Below are positions 24,301 through 39,200 of a stretch of DNA of 64,000 nucleotides, piece after piece. Made by a program: the position numbers and the translations under genes. Under the pieces are notes generated by a model that was not told where the DNA came from, made no database searches, and was given only the letters and a program-made list of their open reading frames with translations. Source of the stretch: Berberis thunbergii (lineage: Eukaryota > Streptophyta > Magnoliopsida > Ranunculales > Berberidaceae); NCBI GenBank assembly GCA_003290165.1, contig QNQO01000543.1, positions 310,001 to 374,000 of the forward strand. The letters run 5' to 3'. How positions within the stretch are numbered: position 1 is the first letter of the stretch; each line of letters starts with the position of its first letter.

Positions 24301-27300
24301 TCCTTCTCTATGCCAAAGATGGAAGCCAAGTGCTCCGCTATTGAAGGAGATGGAGAAGTGTCGGAGCGCTCATGCTTGGCAATTTGAACATAGATGAATA
24401 TTGAAATCGGAACAGAAGGAACTCTCTCAAATTAGGGTCGAAATGGGCGAAACAAGGCAATGGGTTCTCCTCCTCCACTGCCTTCGAAACCCTAGATCCC
24501 CTTTAGAGAGAGGAGGGCCACCAAATCGAGAGGCGGAACAGATCAGAGCATAGCAGAGCAGAGGAAGGCGACAACTCAACTTCTTCTTCATCACTCGGAT
24601 CCCAACGCATTCACCTCTTTTATTATTATTGATGGTGGCGGAAGAGAGGAAGAAAGGGTGTAGGTGAAGATGCCAGGAAATTCGTAATATGGGCAAGGGC
24701 ATTTTCAGACATCCGAAAAACATATCGGACGCGAGCATTGTTCCAACTGTCCCAAATCTCAATTCTCGTTATAAGTAGTAGATGTCATGTTGGTATTTAC
24801 GTTTTACCCTCACTTCATTTTTTGTTAGTGTTGTTGTATTGTAATGGTTGTCTGATTGGAGCCTTTGCTAGTTTTTGTTGTAATCAATCTTGGAATATGA
24901 ATGAAATTTTAACTTTACCAAAGAAATTCACCATCATAAAGGTCCCCCACTACCCATTTCCTACCGATAAAATCTAGCTTTTGGTAAATGAAGGGGTGGG
25001 TACAGTACATCATGATGTTTTTTAGTAAGGTTTCTTTGGTTGGTATCTCATCTTCGATTTTACAATTTTACACCTGGACAACTTAATTGCTTAGATGTAA
25101 TCCAGGTAAGTCTACGATTTTACCGAGAATAATTTATGGCTATTAAAAACTATCAATTGGTAGTTGACAGGTCTGCAATTCAAAATTCATCAATTTATTG
25201 AAAAAATTATTATTGATAAAAAAGAATCCAGCTAAGATCGTGTTTTATCATTAACATGACCACGAATATAAAATGTGAGGAAAAACAATAATAACTATTC
25301 GATGATGATTTCTTATACAAATACATTTAAACGAACTAAATGGTACGAGAGCAAAATTTCATAGAAAAATTACTTAATAAGTTCAAAATATTTTGTATGC
25401 ACATGTGGTGTGCATTGGGAGACTATATTGAAGAATAAAGACCTCTCTTTTTTTATCTAATAATATCTAGATTCACCCAACAGTCAGTCACTCACGAGTC
25501 ATACTTCTACAATTTTAAGAATCACACCACCAACAGAATGTTGGGCTCTCTTTCTTGGAATCAAGGAATTTTTTTTTTTGAAGTTTTATCAAAGGATTAG
25601 GTACCATATTAAATGAATAGCTTGTGTGTTTTGGGTGCTTCAATTATAACGGTTTTTAAATGAGTGAAACTGGGAGCTAAATGAGTGAAACTGGGTGCTT
25701 CACATTTTGCATACTTTAAACCGAACCAAATGGAAACTTGAAATAAAACATATCTACAAACATGTATTGTTTTGGTCAGGCAGTTTGAATGATTTTATCA
25801 ATTTTTTAATATCCCAAGAACCAAGGGCAGAATGAGGAGCTTTAGCCATAGGGAGGCCAAGTGGTAGGGCATAATGTTAGCACAAGAAAAAATAAACATT
25901 AATATTTAAATGAAATTTGATTAGATTGGAAAATCATTTATGTTTTAAAATCAAAGGCAACTAACATAAAAATAAGGAGCATTGGGAGTTTAGGGTCAAA
26001 AAATGGTTTTTACCATGAGGACCCCATAGTTTTCAAAGGACCCTATTAAGTTTTAAATTTTGTTTTTTATTAGTATGAGCTGAAATTTTCAAAAAACAAT
26101 TACAAACTAAACTACAAACAACGTGCCAGACCGTTTCGAGACCATTCCTCGAGATACATGTTTAGGTTCCCGCCATTAAATATATCTTGATTAATGGTAT
26201 TTGTGAGTGTTTAAGGACGACACTTTCAAGTGGTCTCAACAATGGTCGCTAGCCGGCCCACCAGCTGACTTGTGTTGCACCCAAGGTGGTCCTCACTCGC
26301 TTCGTGATATTAGTAGTGAAATTCTTTTATCACACTTAGCACGGATCTCGAGGCGCATGTATCAAAACGAGCTAGACACATTTATGTTGATTTTTTATTT
26401 TCCTCAAAATATCAGCTCAGATGGAACTCAAATGATATAATTTTTATTAGTCATATGTATGTGAGTATGTCGTATGTAAGGTCCTAATTTCAATGAAAAC
26501 TAAGGGAGTCCTCTTAGATTAGTAAAAATCAGTTTTTGTCTCTAATGTGCCAATACCTAAAAACATAATTAAAAAATAAAATAGAGATATACAATGAACG
26601 ATAAATTGAAGAGATCTTACTTTCTAGAAAATTAAGATTTATTTTCCTAAAGAAGAACCATTTACAGGTTCACTTCTACTTGAGTATTATCAAACTTGTG
26701 GTATGAAACAATATACTTCATTGTGTCATTCACTGTGCATTGATGAATATCTCACCTCATGAAGCTCAATAAGCTTATAAAGTTGTTGAACCAACTTGCG
26801 AATTGATTCATCATTACCAGGAACCACTGTTGTAATCCGAGAAACACCCTCCTTTTCTGCAGGCCCAACAGCCAAACTCTGAAAGAAACAAGCAAAATGA
26901 GGAGTCATGGCAATGTCAATGAAAATGAAATAGGATAAAAGAAATTAACCAAAACCCATCACCTGAATGTTATAACCTCTACGAGCAAAAACACCAGTAA
27001 CTATGTTGAGAACTCCAGGAGAATCATTTACAAGCATCGACAAGGTGTGAGAACGAAGGCCACCGGACTGGTAAAAAGATAATAATCGGGGATATATTTT
27101 GGCATGGCATAAAAAATAAATAAAAAGGGAGAGAAGAAAGCTTGATGAATATGTGGTATGAAAGCTTCTTACATCATCATCATCGAGAACACCCCAATGA
27201 GCATCAAGAACTTGATTCACCATAACTCCATCGTAAGGTTCCACCGGGTAAACATCACCCTGCATATGGTATAGAAGAACTATCATAAGCTCAAACCATC

Positions 27301-30300
27301 CAAATAATATTAAATCATTGTTCAAAAATTAACAAAAAATCAAAATTTATTTTGTAGAAAAATATCCTGATTATTTAAAAACAAATGTGCTAATAGGATT
27401 AGATCAGAAGCATACTATCTACACACACAAAAAAATAGGTGTCAACATGTATCATGTCGGATACGTGTGTTGACACGCATGATACTCCATCAGACACTTC
27501 ATGCTTAGATCGTCAACCTTTTTGACATATCTTTGAAAATTTTCAATTCTTTACAAATGTTACAAGCATATTATGATAATTTATTAGTACACATGTAGCA
27601 ATATTGACCTACAAGTGAATGAATATGACTAATAATATAAAATTTATTGATGAAAAAAATACTAAAATGTACACAGTGTGTCCTGTATTTTATTTTTATA
27701 GTCGACATGTCTGATCTCGTATCTGTTTCGAACATTGATACTCGTATCCGTGTCATTGTTAGATAATCAACATTAGTATTTAGGAACCTCGTATCCGTAT
27801 AGGACACCGATACTCGTATCCGTATCATTGTTAGATAATCAACATTAGTAATTAGGATAGCACATTAGCATTTAGGATAGCATCTGTTATCTGTTTGAAT
27901 TGGTTTATTAGTTTATGTTAAAATTGTGTCCAGTTAGGCATTTTATTCCTTTCCTACAAAGCCTAGATTTTCCTTGTTTTATTTCGTAATAGGTTAGGAT
28001 TCAGTTAGCCTTATGAGTCTATCTAAAAGCCTTAGCTTGTCACCTCTTCTGAAACCTTCAGTGGATGGGAAGGAGGGTTTGGTGCCATAAATAAATAAAA
28101 TTAAAAGACCTAAAAGCCACTGGAAGCAGAGGAATAAAGAAGTTTTCACAATCTGGATACCCAATCTCTTAGAAGCAGGAGGAACTCTGCCTTTTAGATC
28201 TGCTGCGGGAGAAACTGACCATACTCTATAAGAGTGGGATTAGACAATGTTAGGGAACCCTAAATCAACTAGCATACTCATTCAGAAGGAATACATTTGC
28301 CGGAAGAGAAAAACGAGTATGAAGTGGGTGTGAAAATTACAATGTCAGGGAACACTAATTCAGAGTTATTTCATGAATTAGTTGATTCTCAATGCAATTG
28401 ACTCACTGGTCATTGATAATGCAACCGTGGAAAAAGAGGACACGATTGAAACTTTTATAGTTCACTAATACAGATGTTCAGGGAGAGAGAGGTGGAGGCC
28501 AAAACTGGATGGGCCGGAGTTTGATAGTATCACCCCTGATTTGGCTCATAATCTTCCAGCGCTGCTGGCAAACTCTTTGATCGTGAAAACCATAGGGGCT
28601 ACTTCAATTGATGAATAGAGACTGATCAGCCTTATTTCACCAATATGTAAGATCATTTCCACAATTATTCTCTTTTGTCCTCAACTATGTATGTCAAAAA
28701 TTGTTTTCACTTTCAAACCAACAGCCAGGTTGTTGATGGCCCCATCATCACTGAGTTGATACATGTGAGACAAAATCAGGTAAGCCAGGGCTAATTTACA
28801 AGCTTAACATCTCTAACAATTTCGACTCTATTGGTTGGGATTGTGTGCAGTATATGCTGAGTTACATGGGTTTTCAACAAAAACGGTGCAGATGGATTGC
28901 AAGCAATTGTGGAATCAAACAATTTCAGGATTTGCAGTAGTCATATTTTTCTCTCTTAAATTGTCAATGTATTCATCCCATTCTTCTTCTTTTTTGCTTT
29001 CTTCCCTTTTCTTTTTTTTCCTACTGCTATTTCCACTTCTTTTGTGATTTGGAACTTGGTAGTGGGGAATATTTGACGAAGGCTGATCGGAATAAAAAAC
29101 TTGATGATTTTATGCTCTTTGAAGTATCTCGTCTTGAACTGAATTTTGTATGTCTCAATGCATAAAAATCCCCTCCCCCCAACACACACACAAACACACC
29201 TGTGCACCTTTATACTCTTTGATTTCTGTGTCGTTTAGGAGGGCATTGATAATTAATATCTTGTAACAAGAAAGGAGAGAGATTTTAAGTGGGATACAAG
29301 TATGTCTTAGGTATTAAACACGATGATGCAACATTTGGAAACCCATTCACAAACATAGATATTCTATTTCCCTCTTCTTTCTCATCATGGACAACAGGGT
29401 AATCTTAATTGAAATGCACAGCATGAAGAAACAAATTTAATCATAGAAATAAAAAAAGGTCATACCCCCGTGGATATGTCCGAGTCACCTTTGATCACTC
29501 CATTTGTTGGATCCATCATTGCTTCTGCTGGCAATGTACCTTCAAGATCAGGATATGAAGCTGCAGAAAACCTCCAAAATGGAGCACTCTCGCCCATCTT
29601 TTCCCTTCTTAAAGCAATCTATAAGAAGCCAAAAAAAATTCAGGGGAACACAGTTCTCAAAGGAAAAATAAGCTAAACATTATAAGTTCAGAAGATGTTG
29701 AGAACTGAAAGAAAATAATGCTTCTCGAGTACAAATCAAACCTTCCCAGTTCGAGCAAGTTCTTTGATTCCAAATTTTCTTAGATTTCTTTGCACAGCAA
29801 CCATCTTCCCAGGATCACCAGTTACCTAAACCATCAGTGTCAGATTTGATGAACAACACCAATACATCTCATAACATCAGCATCGATTGCAGAACATGAA
29901 AGTGCTACCTCTAAGAAAAAATATACATTTTTTAAGGAGGAACAGAAAAAGTTCCAACTAGTTTCTCCAGTTAAATTCAGAATTCATGCAATAATTCCCA
30001 AATCCCAATCAGCTGTGAGCCCTAAAATTCAACTCAGGTCTCTAGGGGAAAAGTTAGTGAAATAAAAAACACCACCCAACAATCATACTAAAAAAGTATA
30101 AAAAGTAACATGAAATCAAACAATGTACAAATACAATGATATAAATATATGATAAAAAAAACCCCGGCGGAAACTAAGGGAAGTTTACGAATATAAGCAA
30201 ACGTAAAGAAACCTATTTCTTTCTTCCTTTTTTTCAAAAGGTTCAACGTCATAAACAATGTACAAATACAATGATATGAATATATGACAAAAACCATCGG

Positions 30301-33300
30301 CAGAAGCAAACTAAGGGATGGTTACGAATATAAGCAAACATAAGGAAACCTAATTCTCTCTTCTTTTTTTTCAAAAGGGTCAACATCATAAACTATAGAG
30401 ATACCAGAGATTATCCTTAAGAGCTTGAGGCAATAAGAAGAGGAATCCCACTTTACAATTAGAAAAGCAAAAAAAGGTGCCCTTCAAGGATATAGCGATG
30501 CCCACTGCCACAGAAGAGCCACAACAAACAACAAATGGGATCAACTGCTATATAACTTCTCCTTGCCAGAAAGATAAAACTAAGACTTCCAACTCTTAAA
30601 GTCAGATTCCACTGAAACTCAAGTTACCCATAAAACTCTAAACAATGATACAAAATGATTGTGAATTTCCCAAGTCCCAAGCCCAATTGCAATGCAGGAA
30701 GAAATGAGACGCATTCTCGGATAAGATCCACATAACATACAACGAATGCAAATTTGCATGCCCTATGACTCTATGAGAAGTACCTCCTGTGGTGGAACTC
30801 TATCCCAAATTAATGGGGACATGAAGAAGGGAATTCCATTGGATTCTCCTTTTTCCAAACCAACCCTTCACTGAAAAGTCAAAGACCCAGAGGAATATGA
30901 TAATTTGCCAAAATTTTGAAGCACGGGCTCACCAAAAATTCATTATCTTTGTCATCTTCCCACATCCATTTATCCCTTTACCTGCGAATTACAAGCTTCT
31001 AAGCAACTGTAGAGAATTGTAAACTCACTCAACTACCCAGTCAAATGCTTCCAAGCTACTGTAGAGAATTGTAAACTCACTCAACTACCCAGTCAAATGA
31101 GATGCTCGGCAGAAATGAAGATCCAATTAAGGCTATATCATTGACAACATGCCCATACTACTCCACCCTACCCATCTTCCTAATCCAAAGATAATAAAAC
31201 CTAAGGAAACGAGATATAAAAAGCTTGTTTCCCACCCATCTGAAGGATGATTAGGTTCCAACAAGGAGTTATGGGGATCAGATTTTTATTTATTGCTTGT
31301 TACCACAAACCCTCCTCTCGCTAACTACACAACCATCTACACATAAGAGTTTTCTACGCGAGCTGAAGCAAGCAAATGCCTAATTCCCCCCACCTCCTTT
31401 GGCATACAAACACATTCAATATCCAATGCATTATCATCCACCCCATCACACCACCAAAGTCACTCACCTTCTTTTTATTTCTTATTCATTTATCAACTTG
31501 TATAATCATTGAGGATGAGGATTACGGCTAGCTATACTAATGATCTAAATTAAAAAAACACAAAATACTTTGGGAACAAAATATAAAAGTCAAAAGATGA
31601 CCTAATAATGCAAAACTATGCATAATACCCCCTAGCTAGATTTTCTGGCACGAAGTGAGGCGAAGCACTAATAACAACCACTTTAGGAGTCACGGCGAAG
31701 TTGAGGCGGAGCCATGATAATTTTTATTTTAACATAGTTCATAGCTATTATATTGTTCCCTCTAATTCAAACAAACAAATACTATCATCATCAAAGCCCA
31801 TTCCTGATATTTTCGAGCTACATGGATTTTGGTTCTCCAAGTAATGCGGATTTCCCACATATCCAAACAAACAAATACCATAATTCAAAAAAGTGAATAA
31901 CATGACCATTGAGAAGCTCAATCCTTAACAAAAGCAAAACATTTAGTTCTTATAACATTACATCTTAAACGGAAACAAAATTAAAATATTGAATCTAGTA
32001 AACTACTAAGTTAATAACCCATTAATCATAATTTCGTCAGTCAAATATCATTTCATCAGTCACATTCCCTCATCATCCCTTGACTCAATGTCATCATTTC
32101 TCATCTTTACATCATCAAGTTGAAGAAGGGAAGAGATATTGTAGTTAAGGTGTTGAGGTATAAGCAAGGATGCACCGACTCTCCGAAAACCCCCCGAATC
32201 ACGCGTCAAATACGTGTCGGACACGGATTCGCGTACGACACGCACTGGACACGTATTAGACACGGGGTCAACGGTCAAAATTCGTTAACTGAGTTGGACA
32301 CAGCCTGGACACGGTCCAGACACGGTCAAGACTCGGCCAGACACGGTCCGGAGGTAGTCAAAATTCGTTGACTGCTAAATTGTTTAATTTTGCCTGATTC
32401 TTCCTCCTCCCACACAGACCGAGTCAGAGCAAAAAAAAAAAACCCGAAACCCTAACTCAGAAACCCTAGGTAGCCATCGATCGATCAAGAGTGAAGACTG
32501 ATAGAGACGGAGGAGAAGAGATCGACAGACGGAGCGGAGAAGAAGAGATCATGGCGTCCTCATCGACACCAGGTACGTTCGATCGATCGATTTCGTTTTT
32601 TTTCCTGAGATGTAGAGATCGATCGATTTCGTTCCTGTGATGTGATTTGTTTCATCGACCCTCGATTGAGATCGATTATTCGATTTCTGTTTTTTTTTTT
32701 CTCTGCTATTCTCTGAATCTCTGCAAGTGTATGTTTTTTTTTGAAATTTCAGCGATTTCAACAATCGATTCGATTCATTCGATTTTTTTTTTCCTGCAAG
32801 TGTATGTTTTCCTTCCTGCGATTCGTTTTTTTTTTTGTTTTGCAAGTTGAAATTTTTCTTGGATCCAAATATACACTGTTAGTGTTGGTGGTAAGAGACA
32901 GGACAATTTGTTGGGACCTTGGTTAATCCATTTCCCTGCAATTTGTTAGGACTAATTCAATGTTTTTTTAGGACAACTAATCTTTCACCATTAGCAGTAA
33001 GGTATGACCTTAATAGTCAAGGAATGTCATTGTTTTTCCACCTCCAAATTTAAAATATATAGATTTGTTTTCCTATTTTGTTTTTCTTCTTCCTGTGATT
33101 TCTGTTTTGCTGTGTTTTTTCTTTTCTTTCTCTTCAATCTTCATATATATGAAAGTATGCACAATGCATGAAAAACTTGCACCAATTTGCTGGAAAGTGA
33201 AAAGTGAAAACTAAATAATAAGAAATTAAAATTGGTTTTAGCAGGCCAAGGAACTGGAGATGATCTTTGGAAGCATGTGACAAGATTAGGAAAACCAAGT

Positions 33301-36206
33301 GAAGGTGGGGGAAACCTTAGATGGAAGTGTAACTATTGTCAAAAAGAATATACAGGCTCTCTTACTAGATTGAAGCACCACTTGTTGAAGATAAGTGGTC
33401 ATGGGATAGCTATTTGTGCCAAAATCTCCCCCATACAACTTAGAGAGGTGCAAAAATTTATTGATGAAGCTGCATTGAAAGCAGAAAGTTCAAGGATACG
33501 AAGTGTTCCTTTACCTCCTTCAGTGGGATCAAGTAGTCACCCTCACCTGAGTTCAAGTAGTGGGGGGGTTAGCCCTTCAGTTCCACTTCCATACAATGAA
33601 CAGAGGAAGAGGAGAGCCACTAATCCTATTGCACATGCGTTCACTATGAGTGAGCGATGTTGCTTGGCCAACCTTGTTCTTCCTCATGTTGTGAGAGGAA
33701 TTGGAGCACATATAACAACATCCACTCATTAAAAAGGAACAAGTTGACCCCAAAACGAGCTGAAGATTTAGTGTATATGCATTCCAACCTTCGTCTTTTG
33801 TCAAGAAGAAAACAAGAGTACTAAGAATGTGAGACAAGGATGTGGGATGTCACAGGAGATGCTATTGATTCATTGGATTTGGATGCTACTGGAGTGCTTG
33901 AGATTGTCAGTCTTTCGCTTGATGAACCTGAGCTAGAGGCTGGACTGTTGGATGCAGAAAATGTGACAGTGGATCCGCTAGTTAATGAAGAAGAAGAAGA
34001 GATCTAGCCGCCTCGCTGGTGACTGGTGAGTTTTTAAAATTATCAATTTACATTATCAAGTTAATGAAATTATATTGCTTTATGCCTTTATGCTTTATGA
34101 GTATGACTTGACTACTTGAGCAGTTGAGCTGACTTTATGTCTTTATGATGCATTTGTAAATTTGAATGAATGAATTTGAATGTATTAATGATATGTTTGA
34201 ATTTGATGAGTTACAAAAAATATATATTAAAAAATTAAGTTTGACCGTGTCGCCGAGTCCTATTTATTTGAAAATTGTCGAGTCGCCGTGTTGTGTCCGA
34301 GTCCGAGTCCGTGCATCCTTGGGTATAAGCGAAGCGCACGGGCCTGAAAACGCCTCAAGCGTGAGGTGTGAGGCGAGGCGGTCTTAATATTTTTTAAAGA
34401 TTTTTAATAATAAATTGAAACATATTAGCATAGTAGTATACATCATCATTTTCATAAGCAAATATGTACAAAAAGTGACAACTACCTAGAATCAAAATAT
34501 TTTTTACAGATTTTTTTATAATTAATTAAAACATACCAAAATAGTCGTATACATCATCATTTTGATAATTATCATAAGCAAATATGTACAAAAAGTGACA
34601 CAGTTACCTAGAATCAAAAAAAAATTATAATTAATTAAAACATATCAGAATAGTCGTATACATCATCATTTTGATAAGTATCATAAGCAAATATGTACAA
34701 AAGGTGACACAGCTACCTAGAATCGAAATGGAAATGTAATAAAGTTGCATAGCATAGAAAAAAGATGCACTACACAAGTGTCAAGTAACTTGCAAACATC
34801 CACTAAATCATTAAAAATCAATAATCTTGAAAGAATAGAAACTTAAGAATATTGAATATTTGTTAGATGAAATTGTTAGAATGGTTGGTAAAAATTCACA
34901 AGTTTAATCACTATTGGTATTCAAAAGCATAAAAATCAATGAACTGAGCTATGAAAAATCAAGATTGATGTTGATCACAGATTGATCAAAACATGGTATG
35001 TTTTCTCCAAAAATAATATAAAAAGTGTGACAAATTTATCAAAACTTCAAAACGTTTTATCTTGTTTGGATCAAATTGATCAAATATTACAACAAGAAAC
35101 GTAAAACCTTACTATAGAGTAGGTTGCAACATCTTTTTGCTGCAAATGGATTGAAAATAAGCTGCAATTGGGCTGACTACAACCAGTTTTTGGGATGAGG
35201 CAGTGAGGCGGGGCCAAGCGGACACCTCATTTCACCGCACCGCATTGCCTTACTTTGAGGCAAAATTTTGTAAGAACGCCTTGAGGCACGCCTAGGCGGT
35301 CGCCTTGACTACACTGGGAGGAGAGATACTCAAGCAGAGTTGAGTTCAGAATAAGAAGATGAAGAAGGGAGGACAGGAAGACAACGAAAGGAGGGATTTC
35401 ATGTTTGAGTTCCTCATAGTCGATTTAGGGTAGTTTGGCATTCTTCACTTTGGTTTGGATAGTTGTATTTATCTACTTATTTGATCAATCAAACTCCAGG
35501 CATATTATTAATAAGAAAGAGCAGAAGAGAAGATACAAACTAGTGAGTGAGGGATCACATAGCTAAACCAAAAAAAAAAAAAACTAGGAAAGATAACTTC
35601 TATGCCAAGTACCAATTACAAACAGAAAATGCTAGACCAACTACGTACAAGTGATATAATATCCCAACTGCGTAACAAAAGAACCTTGGTATCAAACGCA
35701 AAAGAGCGGAAACCCTCAAATACAATCCAGGTATGAGATTAGTATATGGACGGAATCTTAGTAAATAGGCTTTGTCCTCGCAAGTATGTAGTTGCAACTC
35801 ATTGTGATATGGCTAGAAAATATTCTGATAAAACTAAAAAGTTGGCTCAGCTCCTTCAACTAGCATACCATTCACAAGTCTAGCATCAAAATAAATGGTT
35901 CAAAAAACAAAATAGAGTGGAATAAACACAACCCAAGTAAGAACTAAAAAATTAAAGATCACCTCGATCGTTACGGAGTCTTCTGAGATATCCACAATCT
36001 TTGCTCTGAATATGTCCACTAACCATATAACCTGGAGAATAAAACCAAGACTATTAACTCAGTTTCTACAACTCGGAAAAGAATTGTTTTACTTAATTAA
36101 GAAATGGGTTTCACATGACCCTCAAGACTAGAGATAAAGCAGAATCTTGTAACTCTAGCATTAGTTTACAAAAATCGATAACGATAATAACAATAATGAT
36201 AATAAC

Positions 36207-36239
<33 letters not shown>

Positions 36240-39200
36240 AACAACAACTATAATAGTAATAACAATAATAATGATAATAACAATGATAATCAACAACAAT
36301 AATAATATTAATAATAATAATAATGATGATAACAACCATAATAATAATTAATAATAATGATAGTAATAAGCAGGCAAAGCAAAGATTTTATTAATCGTGT
36401 TAAAGCGACAACAGTGACTCGCTATAAGCTATAAGCTACAGAGTCTGCCAAAAGTTAAAACATTAGTATATCATTGTGTATGTTTTAGCTTCAAACAAAA
36501 ACAACAAACGCGAATTCATCAGAGACAATCGAGTCCATCAGTAAAATTAAAGTTTCTTCTCATCTTCCCCAATGAAAACAAATTCACTCTTCCATGTGTA
36601 CAAATAAAGTTGGTATATTTTTGGCATATTTGGGGATGGTGAGGCCTGATAAATGCCATCTACGGAATTCAAACACAAAAAGATGCTCAACTGAACAAAA
36701 TGGTATATGGCATCCATGTTGTCAGGGGTGGCACCACTGCCAAAGGTATTACTTTTTTCCAAAAAAGTGCCTAACATTAGGATTGCCTCAGCTTTAACAT
36801 CTCCAAACGCCGCGGCAATCAGCATCAGCTGGGGCGCTAGATGCTTGGATAGTTAGGGGCTTAAGGCACCAAATGCAATATTTTTATTTAATATATAATG
36901 ATTAATGGTCCAACTAGTAGCTTAAGTTATGTAATTATCCAATTTGCTTAGTTGATGAGAAATAACTAAGTTATATATCATAGGAAGGTCATAGTTTAGT
37001 TAATTTGAATTCTTGTTATAGAGATTGAGCTAAAAGGCCCCAATTTGGTTTGACTGCCAGATTAGGATCCAATAATTGTGGTCATGTCTCAACTAATTTT
37101 ATCAACCATTTATAAGTTGTGTGAACTATGGGGATAGCAGTTACCTCCGCACGGTTGCTTGGATCCACATTAAGTTTTATAAGCATCAGCTCACGTTCTA
37201 CTTGAGGCTCTCTAGAAAGATCTTCCACCTGATCAATCAAATCAAACAAAGTATACTTGACAGGTGATTAAAACAAACATGTAATTAAATGCCAATGTAT
37301 AGAAGAGAATACACACTCGGACATAGCCTGAACAAAGAGACATGCATCATTGAGAAAGATAAGACATTCAAAAGCCATGTACAAAAAAAATTGTGAAAAA
37401 ACAAAATATATACTACACTAATAACATAATCAGTCAAAAGGAAAAAATAACACACAGCAGAAAACTTTAGCAACTAAAAGTTATTGCTGATGAAAATGTT
37501 TCACACTCTTGGGGTCTGTTTCACAGTAAATTTAAATTCTGACAGATAGATAGTTGAGGGTTTATTTCATAGTAATACACTGAGGGTGCATTTGTTTGAT
37601 GTCCATATATTCACATGAAACTCAGATAATGACAAAATACTTTTGTTCAAGTAAGTGTAACTATATTTGTACAGTGTGATTGTCACTATTGGACGTCGCT
37701 CCTTCCTCCAATCAGGGTGGTTTGCTTCCAAGGGTTTAGTTGAGCTAAGTGTTCGACTGTGAGGTATATTAGGGATGAAGGATTCGGAAAGAAACCAACA
37801 TTACATTCATTGCTTCATCAGCTCTTCATCACCCTACAATCTGACGTCTACTACAAGTCTCTTCCCAAAGAGCTCCGAAAGCAGCATGTGTTGTCCCTAT
37901 GACTGTTTGTGAGCCCTAGGCTCTGTGTGTATGTTTTTTCTTTTGTGCTGGCAACCTCTATGAATGAGAGGCAATGGATGGAAGTGACCTGCTGTGTGTG
38001 TCAATGTTGCTGCTGAGGAGGGTGTTTTGTTTGAAGTTAAATTTGACATGAGAAAACTACAAATAATGAGAAGAGATTGGAGAGAGGGTCCAAGAAAGTT
38101 CTCAACCTTGACAGGATAAGAAATATTTTACACAATTTTGTAAAAACCCAAGAGGATAGACATCATTATCAAATTCAGGGTCACATGGTAAATCAGGGCC
38201 TGAATATGCCGACCCTGTGGTAAATCAGCGCCACAAGGTTTTGCAATCTTGGACGTTGGACTAATCAGATCATCTGACTAGAGTTAAACTATTATAATCC
38301 ATGAATTTTAGTTTTTAAGGAAACTAATTGAAAAAATAATTCTTAATGTTCTCTGCACTTTTTCTTTCCCTATTTTCTCTCCACTTTCTTTTTCTCTATT
38401 CTTATTTTATCGTAAAGTCTGTAAACAAACTTTACACAGAAACGCAAAAGAACACGCACGAAAACACTATGTAACAACATAAATGCACAAAAAATGAAGA
38501 AAAAAATACAAAATAAAAAAACAAACACAATTGCACACTGATTCTCACTGATTGATTTTACCACAGGATCTGATTATTTTTCTTCATCATTTATCTGTGC
38601 GTAATTGTGTAATTGGTAATGTGAAGATGGGAAAAATGATGAATGTCGCTGCTTTTTTATTATTATTATTTTTCTCCTTTGTATGTGAATTATTTTTTTA
38701 ACAATGAATTCTCACTGCGTTCAATGGGTGTTCTTGTGTGTTTTCTATAGAGTTTACATAACGAAAAGGAGGAGAAAGAAAGAAAGTGGAGACAAAACAG
38801 GGAAAGTGAAAGTGGACAGGATATTAAGAATTATCTTTGTAGATTTGTTTCCGTAAAAACAAATTCATATATTTGTTTAGTTTAACTCTAGTTAGATGAT
38901 ATGAATAAATCAACGTCCAAGATTGCAAGACCTTGTGAACTTGATTTACCATAGGGCCAGCAAATTCGGAGTCCTCGTTCCCTCTTCTCCCTTGTCATTT
39001 TTTCAACTTTTCTTTAAAAACAAAATCCTTTGAACCAACAGTTCCTTTGTGTCCCCGTCGATTGTTTAGGAGCTCCTTGCCAAGGACTAATACAGCAAGA
39101 GATCTTCCTAATCTAGGGGACCTTCTAGGGTCGACCCAAGCTATTATTGGGTTTGGTTCAAGGAAAGAACTACAAGATAACATAGTAAGAGGGATGTTAG

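Larger units (their letters stand above)
27260..29465 (-). other. AHASS intron 6, 2.2 kb
   Basis: Holds a repeat rich in CGTATCCGT motifs (27430-27840) with a locally duplicated segment, and LINE reverse-transcriptase relics near 28480-28650. A CA-rich stretch lies at about 29178-29200. The remainder is unassigned. Confidence 0.85.
29826..35962 (-). other. AHASS intron 4, 6.1 kb
   Basis: The largest intron after intron 10. It contains tandem duplications at 30121-30391 and 30989-31094, hAT copy 2 (32165-34321), a three-unit minisatellite (34390-34725), and a GC-richer repeat with CGCCTAGGCG palindromes (35190-35315). hAT copy 2 appears to sit inside an older repeat whose ends resemble TAGTCAAGGCG (about 32144 and 35312). 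Confidence 0.85.

Noticed and set aside
36111..36351. Ile/Val or Asn/Ile-rich frames
   Set aside because: Artefacts of the AAT microsatellite.
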